The notes beneath the pieces were generated by a model that saw only the letters and a list, made by a program, of their open reading frames with translations, was not told the origin of the DNA and made no database searches. Source: an uncultured Clostridia bacterium (GTDB taxonomy: Bacteria; Bacillota; Clostridia; Oscillospirales; Acutalibacteraceae). From it: a DNA stretch of 17,547 bases. The position numbers and the translations under genes are program-made. Below, piece after piece: positions 5,107 to 11,834 of this stretch; the stretch's first letter is position 1, and every line of letters begins with the position of its first letter. Where the stretch lies: NCBI GenBank assembly GCA_945221685.1, contig CALYNN010000010.1, forward strand, positions 1 through 17,547, written 5' to 3'.

Positions 5107-5422
5107 AATGCTTCTTATTTATGAATTTATCCTTATACACACCCTTGGGGTCCTTGCACAAAAGAACTGCAAGCCAAATAACAAGACCTGCGGTTACAAC
5201 CGTAACACCCAGCAGAGAGTCGTTTAAAATATCTGCCGCTGACTGATTGAAATATTCAGCCTTAAGCTCTGCGTATTCAAATACAAAATCCATAAGCCAC
5301 ATAAGCGAAGCGCCCCAATACATAAGCGTAAGGGTGCCGAGCTTGTACTCATCTCTTTTTGAAGCGGTGTACCATACAACAGTAGAGATAACTGCGGCAA
5401 TAACGGTTATAAGTAAGGTCAT
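5105..5422 (-). CDS. Small three-helix membrane protein, unknown function
   Basis: 105 residues with three hydrophobic segments: about 1-20 (MTLLITVIAAVISTVVWYTA), 28-50 (LGTLTLMYWGASLMWLMDF) and 68-89 (SLLGVTVVTAGLVIWLAVLL), and a basic C-terminal tail. Ribosome site AAGGAG lies 8 bases upstream and overlaps the stop region of the preceding gene. It is the second gene of a two-gene minus-strand operon, divergent from a response regulator and kinase, so the two-component system may control it. I do not recognise the family. Confidence 0.8.
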   Translation of the reverse strand: MTLLITVIAAVISTVVWYTASKRDEYKLGTLTLMYWGASLMWLMDFVFEYAELKAEYFNQSAADILNDSLLGVTVVTAGLVIWLAVLLCKDPKGVYKDKFINKKH

Positions 5423-5434
5423 AACGACTTCTCC

Positions 5435-5854
5435 TTATGCGCCCTGACCTGCAAGCCTTGCTTTAAGCTGCTTAACCTTGGCGTCTGCAAAGGCACACAT
5501 TGCGCCCCAAACGGCAGTAACGCAGCAGGTCATTGCAACGCCTACCGTTGCCATTTCGTGAAGCATTGCGGCAGTGTCCTCGGCGTTACTCATTGCCGAC
5601 AGAAACGGCGGAAACGGTACGATTTCTCCGTGCCAAAAATGCTCAAGGGCAAGCAGTGCAACTCCGCCCCAAAGAAGCCCCATAAGCCAGCTGAGCTTTT
5701 TTGAAAAGGATACCCTTTCGATTGTCTCGCCGCCTGTTAAATCGGTGCTCTTTGCAAGCTTTGGAGCCTCGATTTTCTGCTCCTTCCTTTTTGCGATTGC
5801 GTATGCCGCGGTAACAACGATTGCTTCAGCGGCAGGAACTAATAAACAAGCCAT
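5435..5854 (-). CDS. Small membrane protein, first gene of a two-gene operon
   Basis: 139 residues with three hydrophobic segments: about 3-21 (CLLVPAAEAIVVTAAYAIA), 54-73 (LSWLMGLLWGGVALLALEHF) and 100-122 (MATVGVAMTCCVTAVWGAMCAF). A basic cytoplasmic-type linker (KRKEQKIEAPKLAKS) sits between the first two. A strong AAAGGAGG precedes the ATG. The gap to the next gene is 12 bases. No enzymatic motif is seen. The shared small-membrane-protein character of the pair suggests a complex; the divergent two-component genes suggest a stress- or envelope-responsive role, which is inference. Confidence 0.8.
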   Translation of the reverse strand: MACLLVPAAEAIVVTAAYAIAKRKEQKIEAPKLAKSTDLTGGETIERVSFSKKLSWLMGLLWGGVALLALEHFWHGEIVPFPPFLSAMSNAEDTAAMLHEMATVGVAMTCCVTAVWGAMCAFADAKVKQLKARLAGQGA

Positions 5855-5953
5855 TTGTTTTTCCTCCTTTACATAGCTTTATTTTCATAATAATTTTACA
5901 ACTGCTGTCTTTCGCCTGCAAGCCCCCACGGGGGTTATTTTTTCGGCGGCATT

Positions 5954-5969
5954 ATTACAATATTGTAAT
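5954..5969. promoter_or_regulatory. Perfect 16-bp palindrome between divergent operons
   Basis: ATTACAATATTGTAAT is its own reverse complement. It lies 23 bases upstream of an extended -10 (TGG then TAAAAT, 5992-5997) of the response-regulator gene, so it could be an operator serving either direction. Confidence 0.55.
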
Positions 5970-5988
5970 GGAAGTTTTACTTGAAATA

Positions 5989-5997
5989 TGGTAAAAT
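5989..5997 (+). promoter_or_regulatory. Extended -10 promoter element of the two-component operon
   Basis: TGG followed by TAAAAT (5992-5997); the -35 position (about 5969-5974) is poor, consistent with a regulated promoter. A further C5/G5 hairpin (about 5923-5934) with a T-run lies upstream; its role is unclear. Confidence 0.35.
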
Positions 5998-6036
5998 AAA
6001 AATGAAAGGCTATAACTGATTTTAAGGAGTCGGCGT

Positions 6037-6714
6037 ATGGATATATTTTTACTTGAGGATGATTCGGCTATTGCCATGGGTCTTACCTACTCTCTTGAAA
6101 ACGAGGGCTACGGAGTCAGCCACGCAAAAAGCGTTAAGGAGGCAATGAAGCTTATTGACGAAAAAAGCTTTGCCCTTTATATTTTGGATTTAACCCTGCC
6201 TGACGGAAGCGGCTACGATGTGTGCAAAAAAATAAAAGCAAGGGGCGATTTGCCTGTTATATTTTTAACTGCCTATGATGACGAGGTAAATGTTGTTATG
6301 GGCTTTGAGCTTGGGGCAGACGATTATATTTCAAAGCCATTTAGGGTTAAGGAGCTTTTGGTGCGAATTAAAAGCGTTTTGCGCCGATACAGTAAGGACA
6401 GCTCCGACGGCTTGGTAAAAATAAAAAATCTTACTATAAATACAAACGAAGCCAAGGTGTATAAGGACGGAAAGGAAATTGTGCTTACCGCAATGGAATA
6501 CCGCCTGCTTCTTATTTTGCTGAATAATCGGGGCAAGGTGCTTTCCCGCAATCAGCTGCTTGAAAACATTTGGGATGTGGCAGGAGATTTTGTTGAGGAC
6601 AACACATTAACCGTTTACATAAAGCGGCTGAGAGATAAAATTGAGGAGGAGCCGACAAAGCCGGAATTTATTAAAACAGTTCGGGGACTCGGCTATGTTA
6701 TAGATAATGAATGA
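6037..6714 (+). CDS. OmpR/PhoB-family response regulator
   Basis: 225 residues. Receiver domain about 1-115 with acidic pocket E7/D8/D9 (LLEDD), phospho-acceptor D51 (LYILDLTLPDG), T78 (IFLTA) and K100 (ISKPF). C-terminal winged-helix DNA-binding domain about 125-222 (LTAMEYRLLLILL, DNTLTVYIKRLRDKI, TVRGLGYVI). All key residues are intact. AAGGAG lies 7 bases before the ATG. Its last 8 bases overlap the sensor kinase gene, so the pair is co-translated and forms one phosphorelay. Targets may include its own promoter or the divergent membrane-protein operon. Confidence 0.95.
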   Translation: MDIFLLEDDSAIAMGLTYSLENEGYGVSHAKSVKEAMKLIDEKSFALYILDLTLPDGSGYDVCKKIKARGDLPVIFLTAYDDEVNVVMGFELGADDYISKPFRVKELLVRIKSVLRRYSKDSSDGLVKIKNLTINTNEAKVYKDGKEIVLTAMEYRLLLILLNNRGKVLSRNQLLENIWDVAGDFVEDNTLTVYIKRLRDKIEEEPTKPEFIKTVRGLGYVIDNE

Positions 6715-7699
6715 CAAGGATTTCAGAGCACCTGTATTTATAAGTGCGGCGGTAACGGTGCTTTTGTCGGCGGTGTGCCTGATTTTAGATTACAGGTGCG
6801 CTCTGCTTTGCGCAGTATTGGGGATTGCCTTAACTGCCGTATTTGCCGTTTATACCAAAAAAAGATACAATAGGCTTAAGGAGCTGAATAATTATCTTTC
6901 CCTTGTGTGTTCCGGTAATTACGACCTGGATATAGACGACAACACCGAGGGCGAGCTTTCAATACTGAAAAATAATTTGTATAAGGTTATAACCATTCTT
7001 AAGACGCAAAACGAGGAATTGATTAAGGACAAGACATATCTTGCCGACTCCCTTGCGGATATTACCCATCAGCTTAAAACCCCGCTGACCTCAATTACCG
7101 TTATGACAGATCTTTTGAAGGAAGAGTCCGACGAGGAAAAAAGAGGGGAATTTCTGTCTGTTACCGAGTCACAGCTTGAAAAAATGAGGTGGCTTATAAC
7201 AAATCTTCTTAAGCTTTCAAAGCTTGACGCCGACGCCATTGAGTTAAAAAGGGAGCCGATTTCCTCAACCGAATTTATTGCCGACTGCGTTAAGCCCTTT
7301 CTTGTAAGCCTTGATCTTAAGGGTATTACGGTTATTAATGACATTGAGGAATTTACCTTTTATGCCGACAAAAGCTGGAGTCTTGAGGCAGTTCAAAACA
7401 TTATTAAAAACTGCATAGAGCATACAGACAAAAACGGAATTATAGAAATTTCGGGGCGCAGTACAAATATTTATGATACTATTATAATAAGGGATAACGG
7501 GTGCGGAATTTCAAGCGAGGATTTGCCCCATATTTTTGAAAGATTTTACCACGGCGAAAATTCCTCCGCCGAAAGCGTAGGAATAGGTCTTGCCCTTGCC
7601 GCCGCAATTATACAAAAGGAAAGAGGCACCGTAAGCGCCAAAAGTCAGCTTGGAAAAGGAACGGAGTTTGAAATAAGGCTATACAAATCAATAGTATAA
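6707..7699 (+). CDS. Sensor histidine kinase with short intramembrane-type sensor region
   Basis: 330 residues. Two transmembrane helices (about 9-28 and 31-50) are separated by only a few residues, so there is no extracellular sensor domain; this resembles intramembrane-sensing kinases of the BceS type. A linker region precedes a HisKA dimerisation domain with phospho-accepting H121 (ADITHQLKTPLTS). The ATP-binding domain shows N box (NIIKNCIEH), G1 (DNGCGIS), F box (FERFYHG) and G2 (VGIGLALA). It partners the response regulator whose gene it overlaps. Bce-type kinases usually sit with an ABC transporter; none is nearby here, so the stimulus is unknown. Confidence 0.93.
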   Translation: MNDKDFRAPVFISAAVTVLLSAVCLILDYRCALLCAVLGIALTAVFAVYTKKRYNRLKELNNYLSLVCSGNYDLDIDDNTEGELSILKNNLYKVITILKTQNEELIKDKTYLADSLADITHQLKTPLTSITVMTDLLKEESDEEKRGEFLSVTESQLEKMRWLITNLLKLSKLDADAIELKREPISSTEFIADCVKPFLVSLDLKGITVINDIEEFTFYADKSWSLEAVQNIIKNCIEHTDKNGIIEISGRSTNIYDTIIIRDNGCGISSEDLPHIFERFYHGENSSAESVGIGLALAAAIIQKERGTVSAKSQLGKGTEFEIRLYKSIV

Positions 7700-7995
7700 A
7701 AGAGGCTGTCGATAAAGTGGCTTGAACCACGCCGAAAAATTATTAGGTTATTGCTCGTAGTAATTGTTGTTTTTGGCATTGAGTCAAATGGCAACGACCG
7801 AGCAACATTAAAATAGGCTTGGACATCGAATCCAAGCCTATTTTGGCGTTTTTCGTTTTTTGCTCGGGGGCGGTACCGTCGTACAGCTCCCACTCGCAAG
7901 AAAACGAAATTCAATTCCATTTCTCGAAGCCTAACAGCGTGTAGAAACTTGTTTTTTACCTTTTCTACACGCTGAATCACCTGCTTGACAGGTGG
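7700..7995. repeat. Hairpin-rich intergenic region, possible dispersed repeat
   Basis: The stretch between the kinase and birA ends holds three strong dyads: AAAATAGGCTTGGA (7810-7823) / TCCAAGCCTATTTT (7831-7844), CAGCGTGTAGAA (7935-7946) / TTCTACACGCTG (7963-7974), and CACCTG (7978-7983) / CAGGTG (7989-7994), plus TTGCTCG (about 7752-7758) / CGAGCAA. No gene is convincing; a 111-codon minus-strand frame (7645-7980) has a repetitive-element look and overlaps the kinase. I suspect a dispersed palindromic element, from resemblance only. Confidence 0.4.
7808..7846. terminator. Perfect 14-bp hairpin, probable terminator of the two-component operon
   Basis: AAAATAGGCTTGGA / TCCAAGCCTATTTT with a 7-base loop; the T4 on the right and A4 on the left let it act in either direction between the convergent kinase and birA genes. 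Confidence 0.55.
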
Positions 7996-8943
7996 TTATG
8001 ATTCGATTTTTCTTATGCTGATTTCACCGCTTCGCAGGGTGGTCACTTCGCCGTTTTCAAGCTGTACCTTTAATCCGCCTGCTTCGTCTATTTCAAGAGC
8101 GGTGGCAAGGCTCACCCTGCCGTTTTGTATAAATTTTATTTTTTCGCCGATAACAAGGGAGTGGCTGCGGTAATAATCAATAAAGCTTTTGTAATCACCG
8201 CCGGCAATTTTAATCAGCTCGTCGGCAATTTTTGCCACAAGGGCGCTTCTGTCAACTGATACATTAAGACAGCCTGCGCCTTCAACATCGTCGGGGAATT
8301 CATCGGTGCTGATGTTTATTCCTATGCCGACGATAACGCTGTCAACAATTCCCTCCTCAAAATTTGTAACCGCCTCGGTAAGAATTCCGCAAACCTTTTT
8401 GCCGTCTAAATATACATCGTTTACCCACTTGATTTTCGGCTTAAGCTCGGTCAGCTCCTCAATAGCTCTGCAAACGGCAACTGCCGCCGCTGTTGTTGCC
8501 GTTACTGCGTTTTGCAGGGCGGTTTTTGGACGAAGCACAAGAGAAAAATAAATTCCCGTGCCCTTGGGCGAATAAAAGCTTTTGCCCTGCCGTCCTCTGC
8601 CGGCAGTCTGCTGGTTGGCGGCAACAAGAAACATACCCTGCTTTGAATCGGCAAGCAGTCGCTTGCACATATTATTTGTTGAATCAACACAGCCGCAGTA
8701 AATAACATCTATTCTGTTTTTCATTTTTGCCCGTATGCTTTGCGCCGACACAAGATTTTTACTGTCTGTCAGGCGGTAGCCTTTGTTGGTAACTGCGTCA
8801 ATACCGTAGCCCTGCGCCTGAAGCGACTTAATGGCTTTCCATACTGCCGCGCGGCTTTTGTTGAATTTTTCTGCAAGCGCCTCGCCGCTTATGTAATCCT
8901 CTGTGTTTAAAAGCTCAAAAAGAATATCATTTTTTAAGAGCAT
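7996..8943 (-). CDS. birA: Biotin-protein ligase / biotin operon repressor
   Basis: 315 residues, the full bifunctional length. N-terminal winged helix about 1-60 (SGEALAEKFNKSRAAVWKAI, NKGYRLT) for DNA binding. Catalytic domain: STNN (89-92), biotinyl-AMP-binding GRGRQG (115-120), KWVNDV (172-177, usually KWPNDV) and K183 in the GKKVCGILTE segment. The C-terminal SH3-like domain is present. It activates biotin to biotinyl-AMP and attaches it to carboxylase carrier proteins, and in many Firmicutes also represses biotin genes. GGAGG lies 7 bases before the ATG. It follows the CsoR-family gene by 69 bases with a hairpin between them, so it may be transcribed separately. Confidence 0.95.
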   Translation of the reverse strand: MLLKNDILFELLNTEDYISGEALAEKFNKSRAAVWKAIKSLQAQGYGIDAVTNKGYRLTDSKNLVSAQSIRAKMKNRIDVIYCGCVDSTNNMCKRLLADSKQGMFLVAANQQTAGRGRQGKSFYSPKGTGIYFSLVLRPKTALQNAVTATTAAAVAVCRAIEELTELKPKIKWVNDVYLDGKKVCGILTEAVTNFEEGIVDSVIVGIGINISTDEFPDDVEGAGCLNVSVDRSALVAKIADELIKIAGGDYKSFIDYYRSHSLVIGEKIKFIQNGRVSLATALEIDEAGGLKVQLENGEVTTLRSGEISIRKIES

Positions 8944-8982
8944 TGTTTACCTCCGTTTATATTGGGTTTACAATCGCTTCGT

Positions 8983-9015
8983 TGAAAGAGGGACTCAAAG
9001 GTCCCTCTCTTTTTA
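8983..9015. terminator. Hairpin between the CsoR-family gene and birA
   Basis: AGAGGGAC (8987-8994) / GTCCCTCT (9001-9008) with loop TCAAAG. T-rich on the plus side (CTTTTTATTT) and TTTC on the minus side, so as a minus-strand terminator it is only partial; some read-through from the upstream genes into birA is likely. Confidence 0.5.
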
Positions 9016-9303
9016 TTTCATAAATTTATCTATTGCGTTGTTAAGCTCCTGAAGCATTTCCTCGTCGCCCTCCTCCACTGCGTGAACGATGCAATGCTCA
9101 AGGTGGTCCTTTAAAATAACCTTGCCTGTGTTGTTTATTGCCGATTTAACGGCGGCAAGCTGAACAAGCACATCGGAGCAATCCTCGCCGTCCTCTACCA
9201 TTTGCTTAACCTTTTGCAAATGACCTATTGCCTTTGCAAGGCGGTTTGAAACCTCTTTGGTATGGGCGTGGGAATGTGTGTGGTTATGTTGAAGCTCGCT
9301 CAT
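9013..9303 (-). CDS. CsoR/FrmR-family metal- or sulfur-sensing repressor
   Basis: 96 residues of the all-helical CsoR/RcnR family (DUF156). The Cu(I)-site residues have exactly CsoR spacing: C42 (EDCSDVL), H67 and C71 (KDHLEHC), 25 and 4 residues apart. A histidine-rich N-terminal tail (HNHTHSHAH, residues 6-14) is additional and could bind metal. These tetrameric repressors release DNA when copper, nickel, formaldehyde or persulfide binds. The ATG overlaps the metY stop in ATGA, so it is translationally coupled to a sulfhydrylase rather than sitting beside a copper ATPase. That context allows a sulfur or persulfide role, but the His and second Cys favour metal binding. Confidence 0.88.
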   Translation of the reverse strand: MSELQHNHTHSHAHTKEVSNRLAKAIGHLQKVKQMVEDGEDCSDVLVQLAAVKSAINNTGKVILKDHLEHCIVHAVEEGDEEMLQELNNAIDKFMK

Positions 9304-10568
9304 ATTTTATCCAAAGCCTGCTGAATATCTGCAATAATATCCTCGGCATCTTCAATTCCAACGCTGAAGCGTACCAGGTCGGGACTAACGCCGCATTCCT
9401 CAAGCTGTTCGTCTGTAAGCTGACGGTGAGTAGTGGAGGCAGGGTGCAGACAGCAGGTGCGAGCGTCGGCAACATGGGTAACAATAGCGGCAAGCTTAAG
9501 AGAGTCCATAAATACGGTTGCCGCCCTTCTGCCGCCCTTAATGCCGAAGGATACAACGCCGCAGGTGCCCTTTGGCATATATTTCTGCGCAAGGGCGTAT
9601 TGGTCATCGTCCGGGAGCATAGCGCATTTTACCCAGTTAATCTTATCGTTGCTTTTAAGAAATTGTGCAACGGCAAGAGCATTTTCGCAATGCCTTTCAA
9701 CTCTTAAGTGCAGAGTTTCAAGTCCTACATTAAGCAAGAACGCATTTTGCGGTGCGGGAATTGAGCCTAAATCCCTCATAAGCTGAACGGTTGCCTTTGT
9801 AATATAGGCACCCTTGCCGAAGGATTCGGTGTAGGTAATTCCGTGGTAGCTTTCGTCGGGAGTGGTAAGACCGGGGAATTTGTCGTTCTGCGTCCAGTCA
9901 AAATTGCCGCTGTCAACAAGAGCACCGCCGATGGTGGATGCGTGCCCCTCCATATACTTTGTTGTTGAATGGGTTACAATATCACAGCCGAATTCAAAGG
10001 GACGGCAGTTGATAGGAGTTGCAAAGGTATTGTCAATAATAAGCGGAACGCCGTTGGCGTGGGCAACCCTTGCAAACTTTTCTATATCAAGTATATCAAG
10101 GCTGGGATTTGAAATCGTTTCGCCGAAAACAGCCTTTGTGTTTGGCTTAAACGCCGCCTGAATTTCCTCCTCGGTTGCGTGGGGAGATACAAAGGTAAAA
10201 TCAATACCAAGCTTGCGCATTGTTACATTAAACAGGTTAAAGGTTCCTCCGTAAATTGCAGATGAGGAAACAATATGGTCGCCTGCGCCTGCAATGTTGA
10301 ACACAGCGTAAAAGTTTGCCGCCTGACCGCTGGAGGTAAGCATACCTGCAACGCCGCCCTCAAGCATAGTTATTTTCTGCGCCGCATAGTCGCAGGTAGG
10401 ATTTTGCAGACGGGAGTAGAAGTAGCCTGATTTTTTTAAATCAAAAAGGTCGCCCATTTCCTCACTGCTGTCATATTTATATGTTGTGCTTTGCACAATG
10501 GGAATTACGCGAGGCTCGCCGTTTTTCGGCTCGTAGCCGCCCTGTACGCAAATCGAATTAATTTTCAT
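9300..10568 (-). CDS. metY: O-acetylhomoserine sulfhydrylase (Cys/Met metabolism PLP enzyme)
   Basis: 422 residues, full length for the family. PLP-binding K204 lies in HSTTKYMEGH, with the cofactor-contacting IIDNTFATP segment (177-185) and YSRLQNPT (51-58). The terminal part (ARTCCLHPASTTHRQL, VRFSVGIED) is typical of O-acetylhomoserine sulfhydrylases rather than cystathionine enzymes. It converts O-acetylhomoserine and sulfide to homocysteine, on the direct route to methionine, in the cytoplasm. AGGAGG lies 5 bases before the ATG. It sits 30 bases after the phosphomutase gene and overlaps the CsoR-family gene by 4 bases, suggesting one operon. Confidence 0.94.
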   Translation of the reverse strand: MKINSICVQGGYEPKNGEPRVIPIVQSTTYKYDSSEEMGDLFDLKKSGYFYSRLQNPTCDYAAQKITMLEGGVAGMLTSSGQAANFYAVFNIAGAGDHIVSSSAIYGGTFNLFNVTMRKLGIDFTFVSPHATEEEIQAAFKPNTKAVFGETISNPSLDILDIEKFARVAHANGVPLIIDNTFATPINCRPFEFGCDIVTHSTTKYMEGHASTIGGALVDSGNFDWTQNDKFPGLTTPDESYHGITYTESFGKGAYITKATVQLMRDLGSIPAPQNAFLLNVGLETLHLRVERHCENALAVAQFLKSNDKINWVKCAMLPDDDQYALAQKYMPKGTCGVVSFGIKGGRRAATVFMDSLKLAAIVTHVADARTCCLHPASTTHRQLTDEQLEECGVSPDLVRFSVGIEDAEDIIADIQQALDKI

Positions 10569-10598
10569 CTTATCCTCCTAATATATCGGGCAATGCCC

Positions 10599-11807
10599 TT
10601 AATCCTCAAGAAAATGCTTCATAATGCTTGGGCCGTGGTCAATATAGTTGCCCGTTGCCCTTGCAGATTCCTCGTTGATAGTATCTACTCCGTCAAGCTC
10701 CTTATTCTTGTGATAAATAAGGTACGGAACAGGGTCGCCTGCGTGGGTGCGGGTAACAATGGGAGTAGGGTGGTCGGGAAGAATCATAATCTTGTAATCG
10801 TCATATTTTTCAAGTCCCTTAAACAAAATCGGCAAAACCCTTTGGTCAATCATTTCAATAGCCTTAACCTTGTTTTCGGGCTCGTTTCTGTGGCCGCATT
10901 CGTCGGGAGCTTCAAAGTGAATATATACAAAATCGTTTCTTTCAAGCAGCTCAAGGGCGGCGTTTGCCTTGCCCTCAAAGTTTGTGTCGATATAGCCTGT
11001 TGCGCCTTCAACCTCGGCAACCTCCATTTTTGCACAGCCGCCGATTCCTTTAATAAGGTCAACGGCAGATACTACCGCGCCCTTAATTCCGTAGATTTCT
11101 TCAAAGGGAGAAAGCGCGGGTCTTTTGCCCTCGCCCCAAAGCCAAATGGAGTTTGCAGGTCTTTTGCCTGCCTTTTTTCTGGCAATATTAACAGGGTGGT
11201 CCTTTAGCAAATCGTAGCTTTTTTTCATAAGCTCAATCAGCGGCCTTGCGTTTTCCGCCGTTGAAAGATGCTCGGTAATGACCTTGCCCGTAATGTCGTG
11301 AGGGGGAGTCATTTTGCCCAAATCAGTTGTGCCGTTGTCCCAAATAAGACAGTGGCGGTAGCTGACGCCGGGGTAAAACTTAAATTCGTCTGTACCCAGC
11401 CTTTCGTCAATATACTTAATAAGAATTTCTGCCTCCTCGGTAGAAATATCGTCGGCACAGTAATCCTCAATAGTCTTTTGCTCATAGGGCAGGTCGTCCT
11501 CGGAAAGAGTAACAAGATTTGTGCGCAGGGAAACATCGGTAGGCTTCATATCAATACCGATTGAAGCCGCCTCGAGAGGACTTCTGCCGGTGTAATATTT
11601 CATAGGGTCAAAGCCCATAACGCTCATATTTGCCACATCGCTTCCCGGCTTAAGTCCGTCGGCAACCGTTTTGATTAATCCAACCTCTGCTCTTTTTGCA
11701 AGGTAGTCCATATTAGGCTTGCTTGCGCACATCATCGGTGTTTTGCCGTCAAGAGCAGGCACCGGATAATCTGCCATACCGTCGTATAATACAACTACAT
11801 ATTTCAT
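10599..11807 (-). CDS. ApgM-family cofactor-independent phosphoglycerate mutase (or proposed homoserine kinase)
   Basis: 402 residues of the alkaline-phosphatase superfamily. Metal and phospho-site residues visible: D9 in LYDGMAD, S62 in SDVANMSVMG (the nucleophile position), and a C-terminal metal cluster in LPDHPTP and THAGDPVP. The archaeal-type ApgM family interconverts 3- and 2-phosphoglycerate. A closely related bacterial subgroup is annotated as a proposed homoserine kinase because it sits with threonine/methionine genes. Here the next gene is metY, which uses acetylated homoserine, so the second role is a real alternative. GGAGG lies 9 bases before the ATG. It starts 27 bases after purL and is likely co-transcribed with it. 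Confidence 0.85.
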   Translation of the reverse strand: MKYVVVLYDGMADYPVPALDGKTPMMCASKPNMDYLAKRAEVGLIKTVADGLKPGSDVANMSVMGFDPMKYYTGRSPLEAASIGIDMKPTDVSLRTNLVTLSEDDLPYEQKTIEDYCADDISTEEAEILIKYIDERLGTDEFKFYPGVSYRHCLIWDNGTTDLGKMTPPHDITGKVITEHLSTAENARPLIELMKKSYDLLKDHPVNIARKKAGKRPANSIWLWGEGKRPALSPFEEIYGIKGAVVSAVDLIKGIGGCAKMEVAEVEGATGYIDTNFEGKANAALELLERNDFVYIHFEAPDECGHRNEPENKVKAIEMIDQRVLPILFKGLEKYDDYKIMILPDHPTPIVTRTHAGDPVPYLIYHKNKELDGVDTINEESARATGNYIDHGPSIMKHFLED

Positions 11808-11834
11808 AACATTTGTCCTCCGTAGCTTGTAAAA

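Noticed and set aside
7645..7980. 111-codon minus-strand ORF after birA
   Set aside because: It overlaps the kinase 3' end, runs through several hairpins and lacks a ribosome site; better explained as intergenic repeat.
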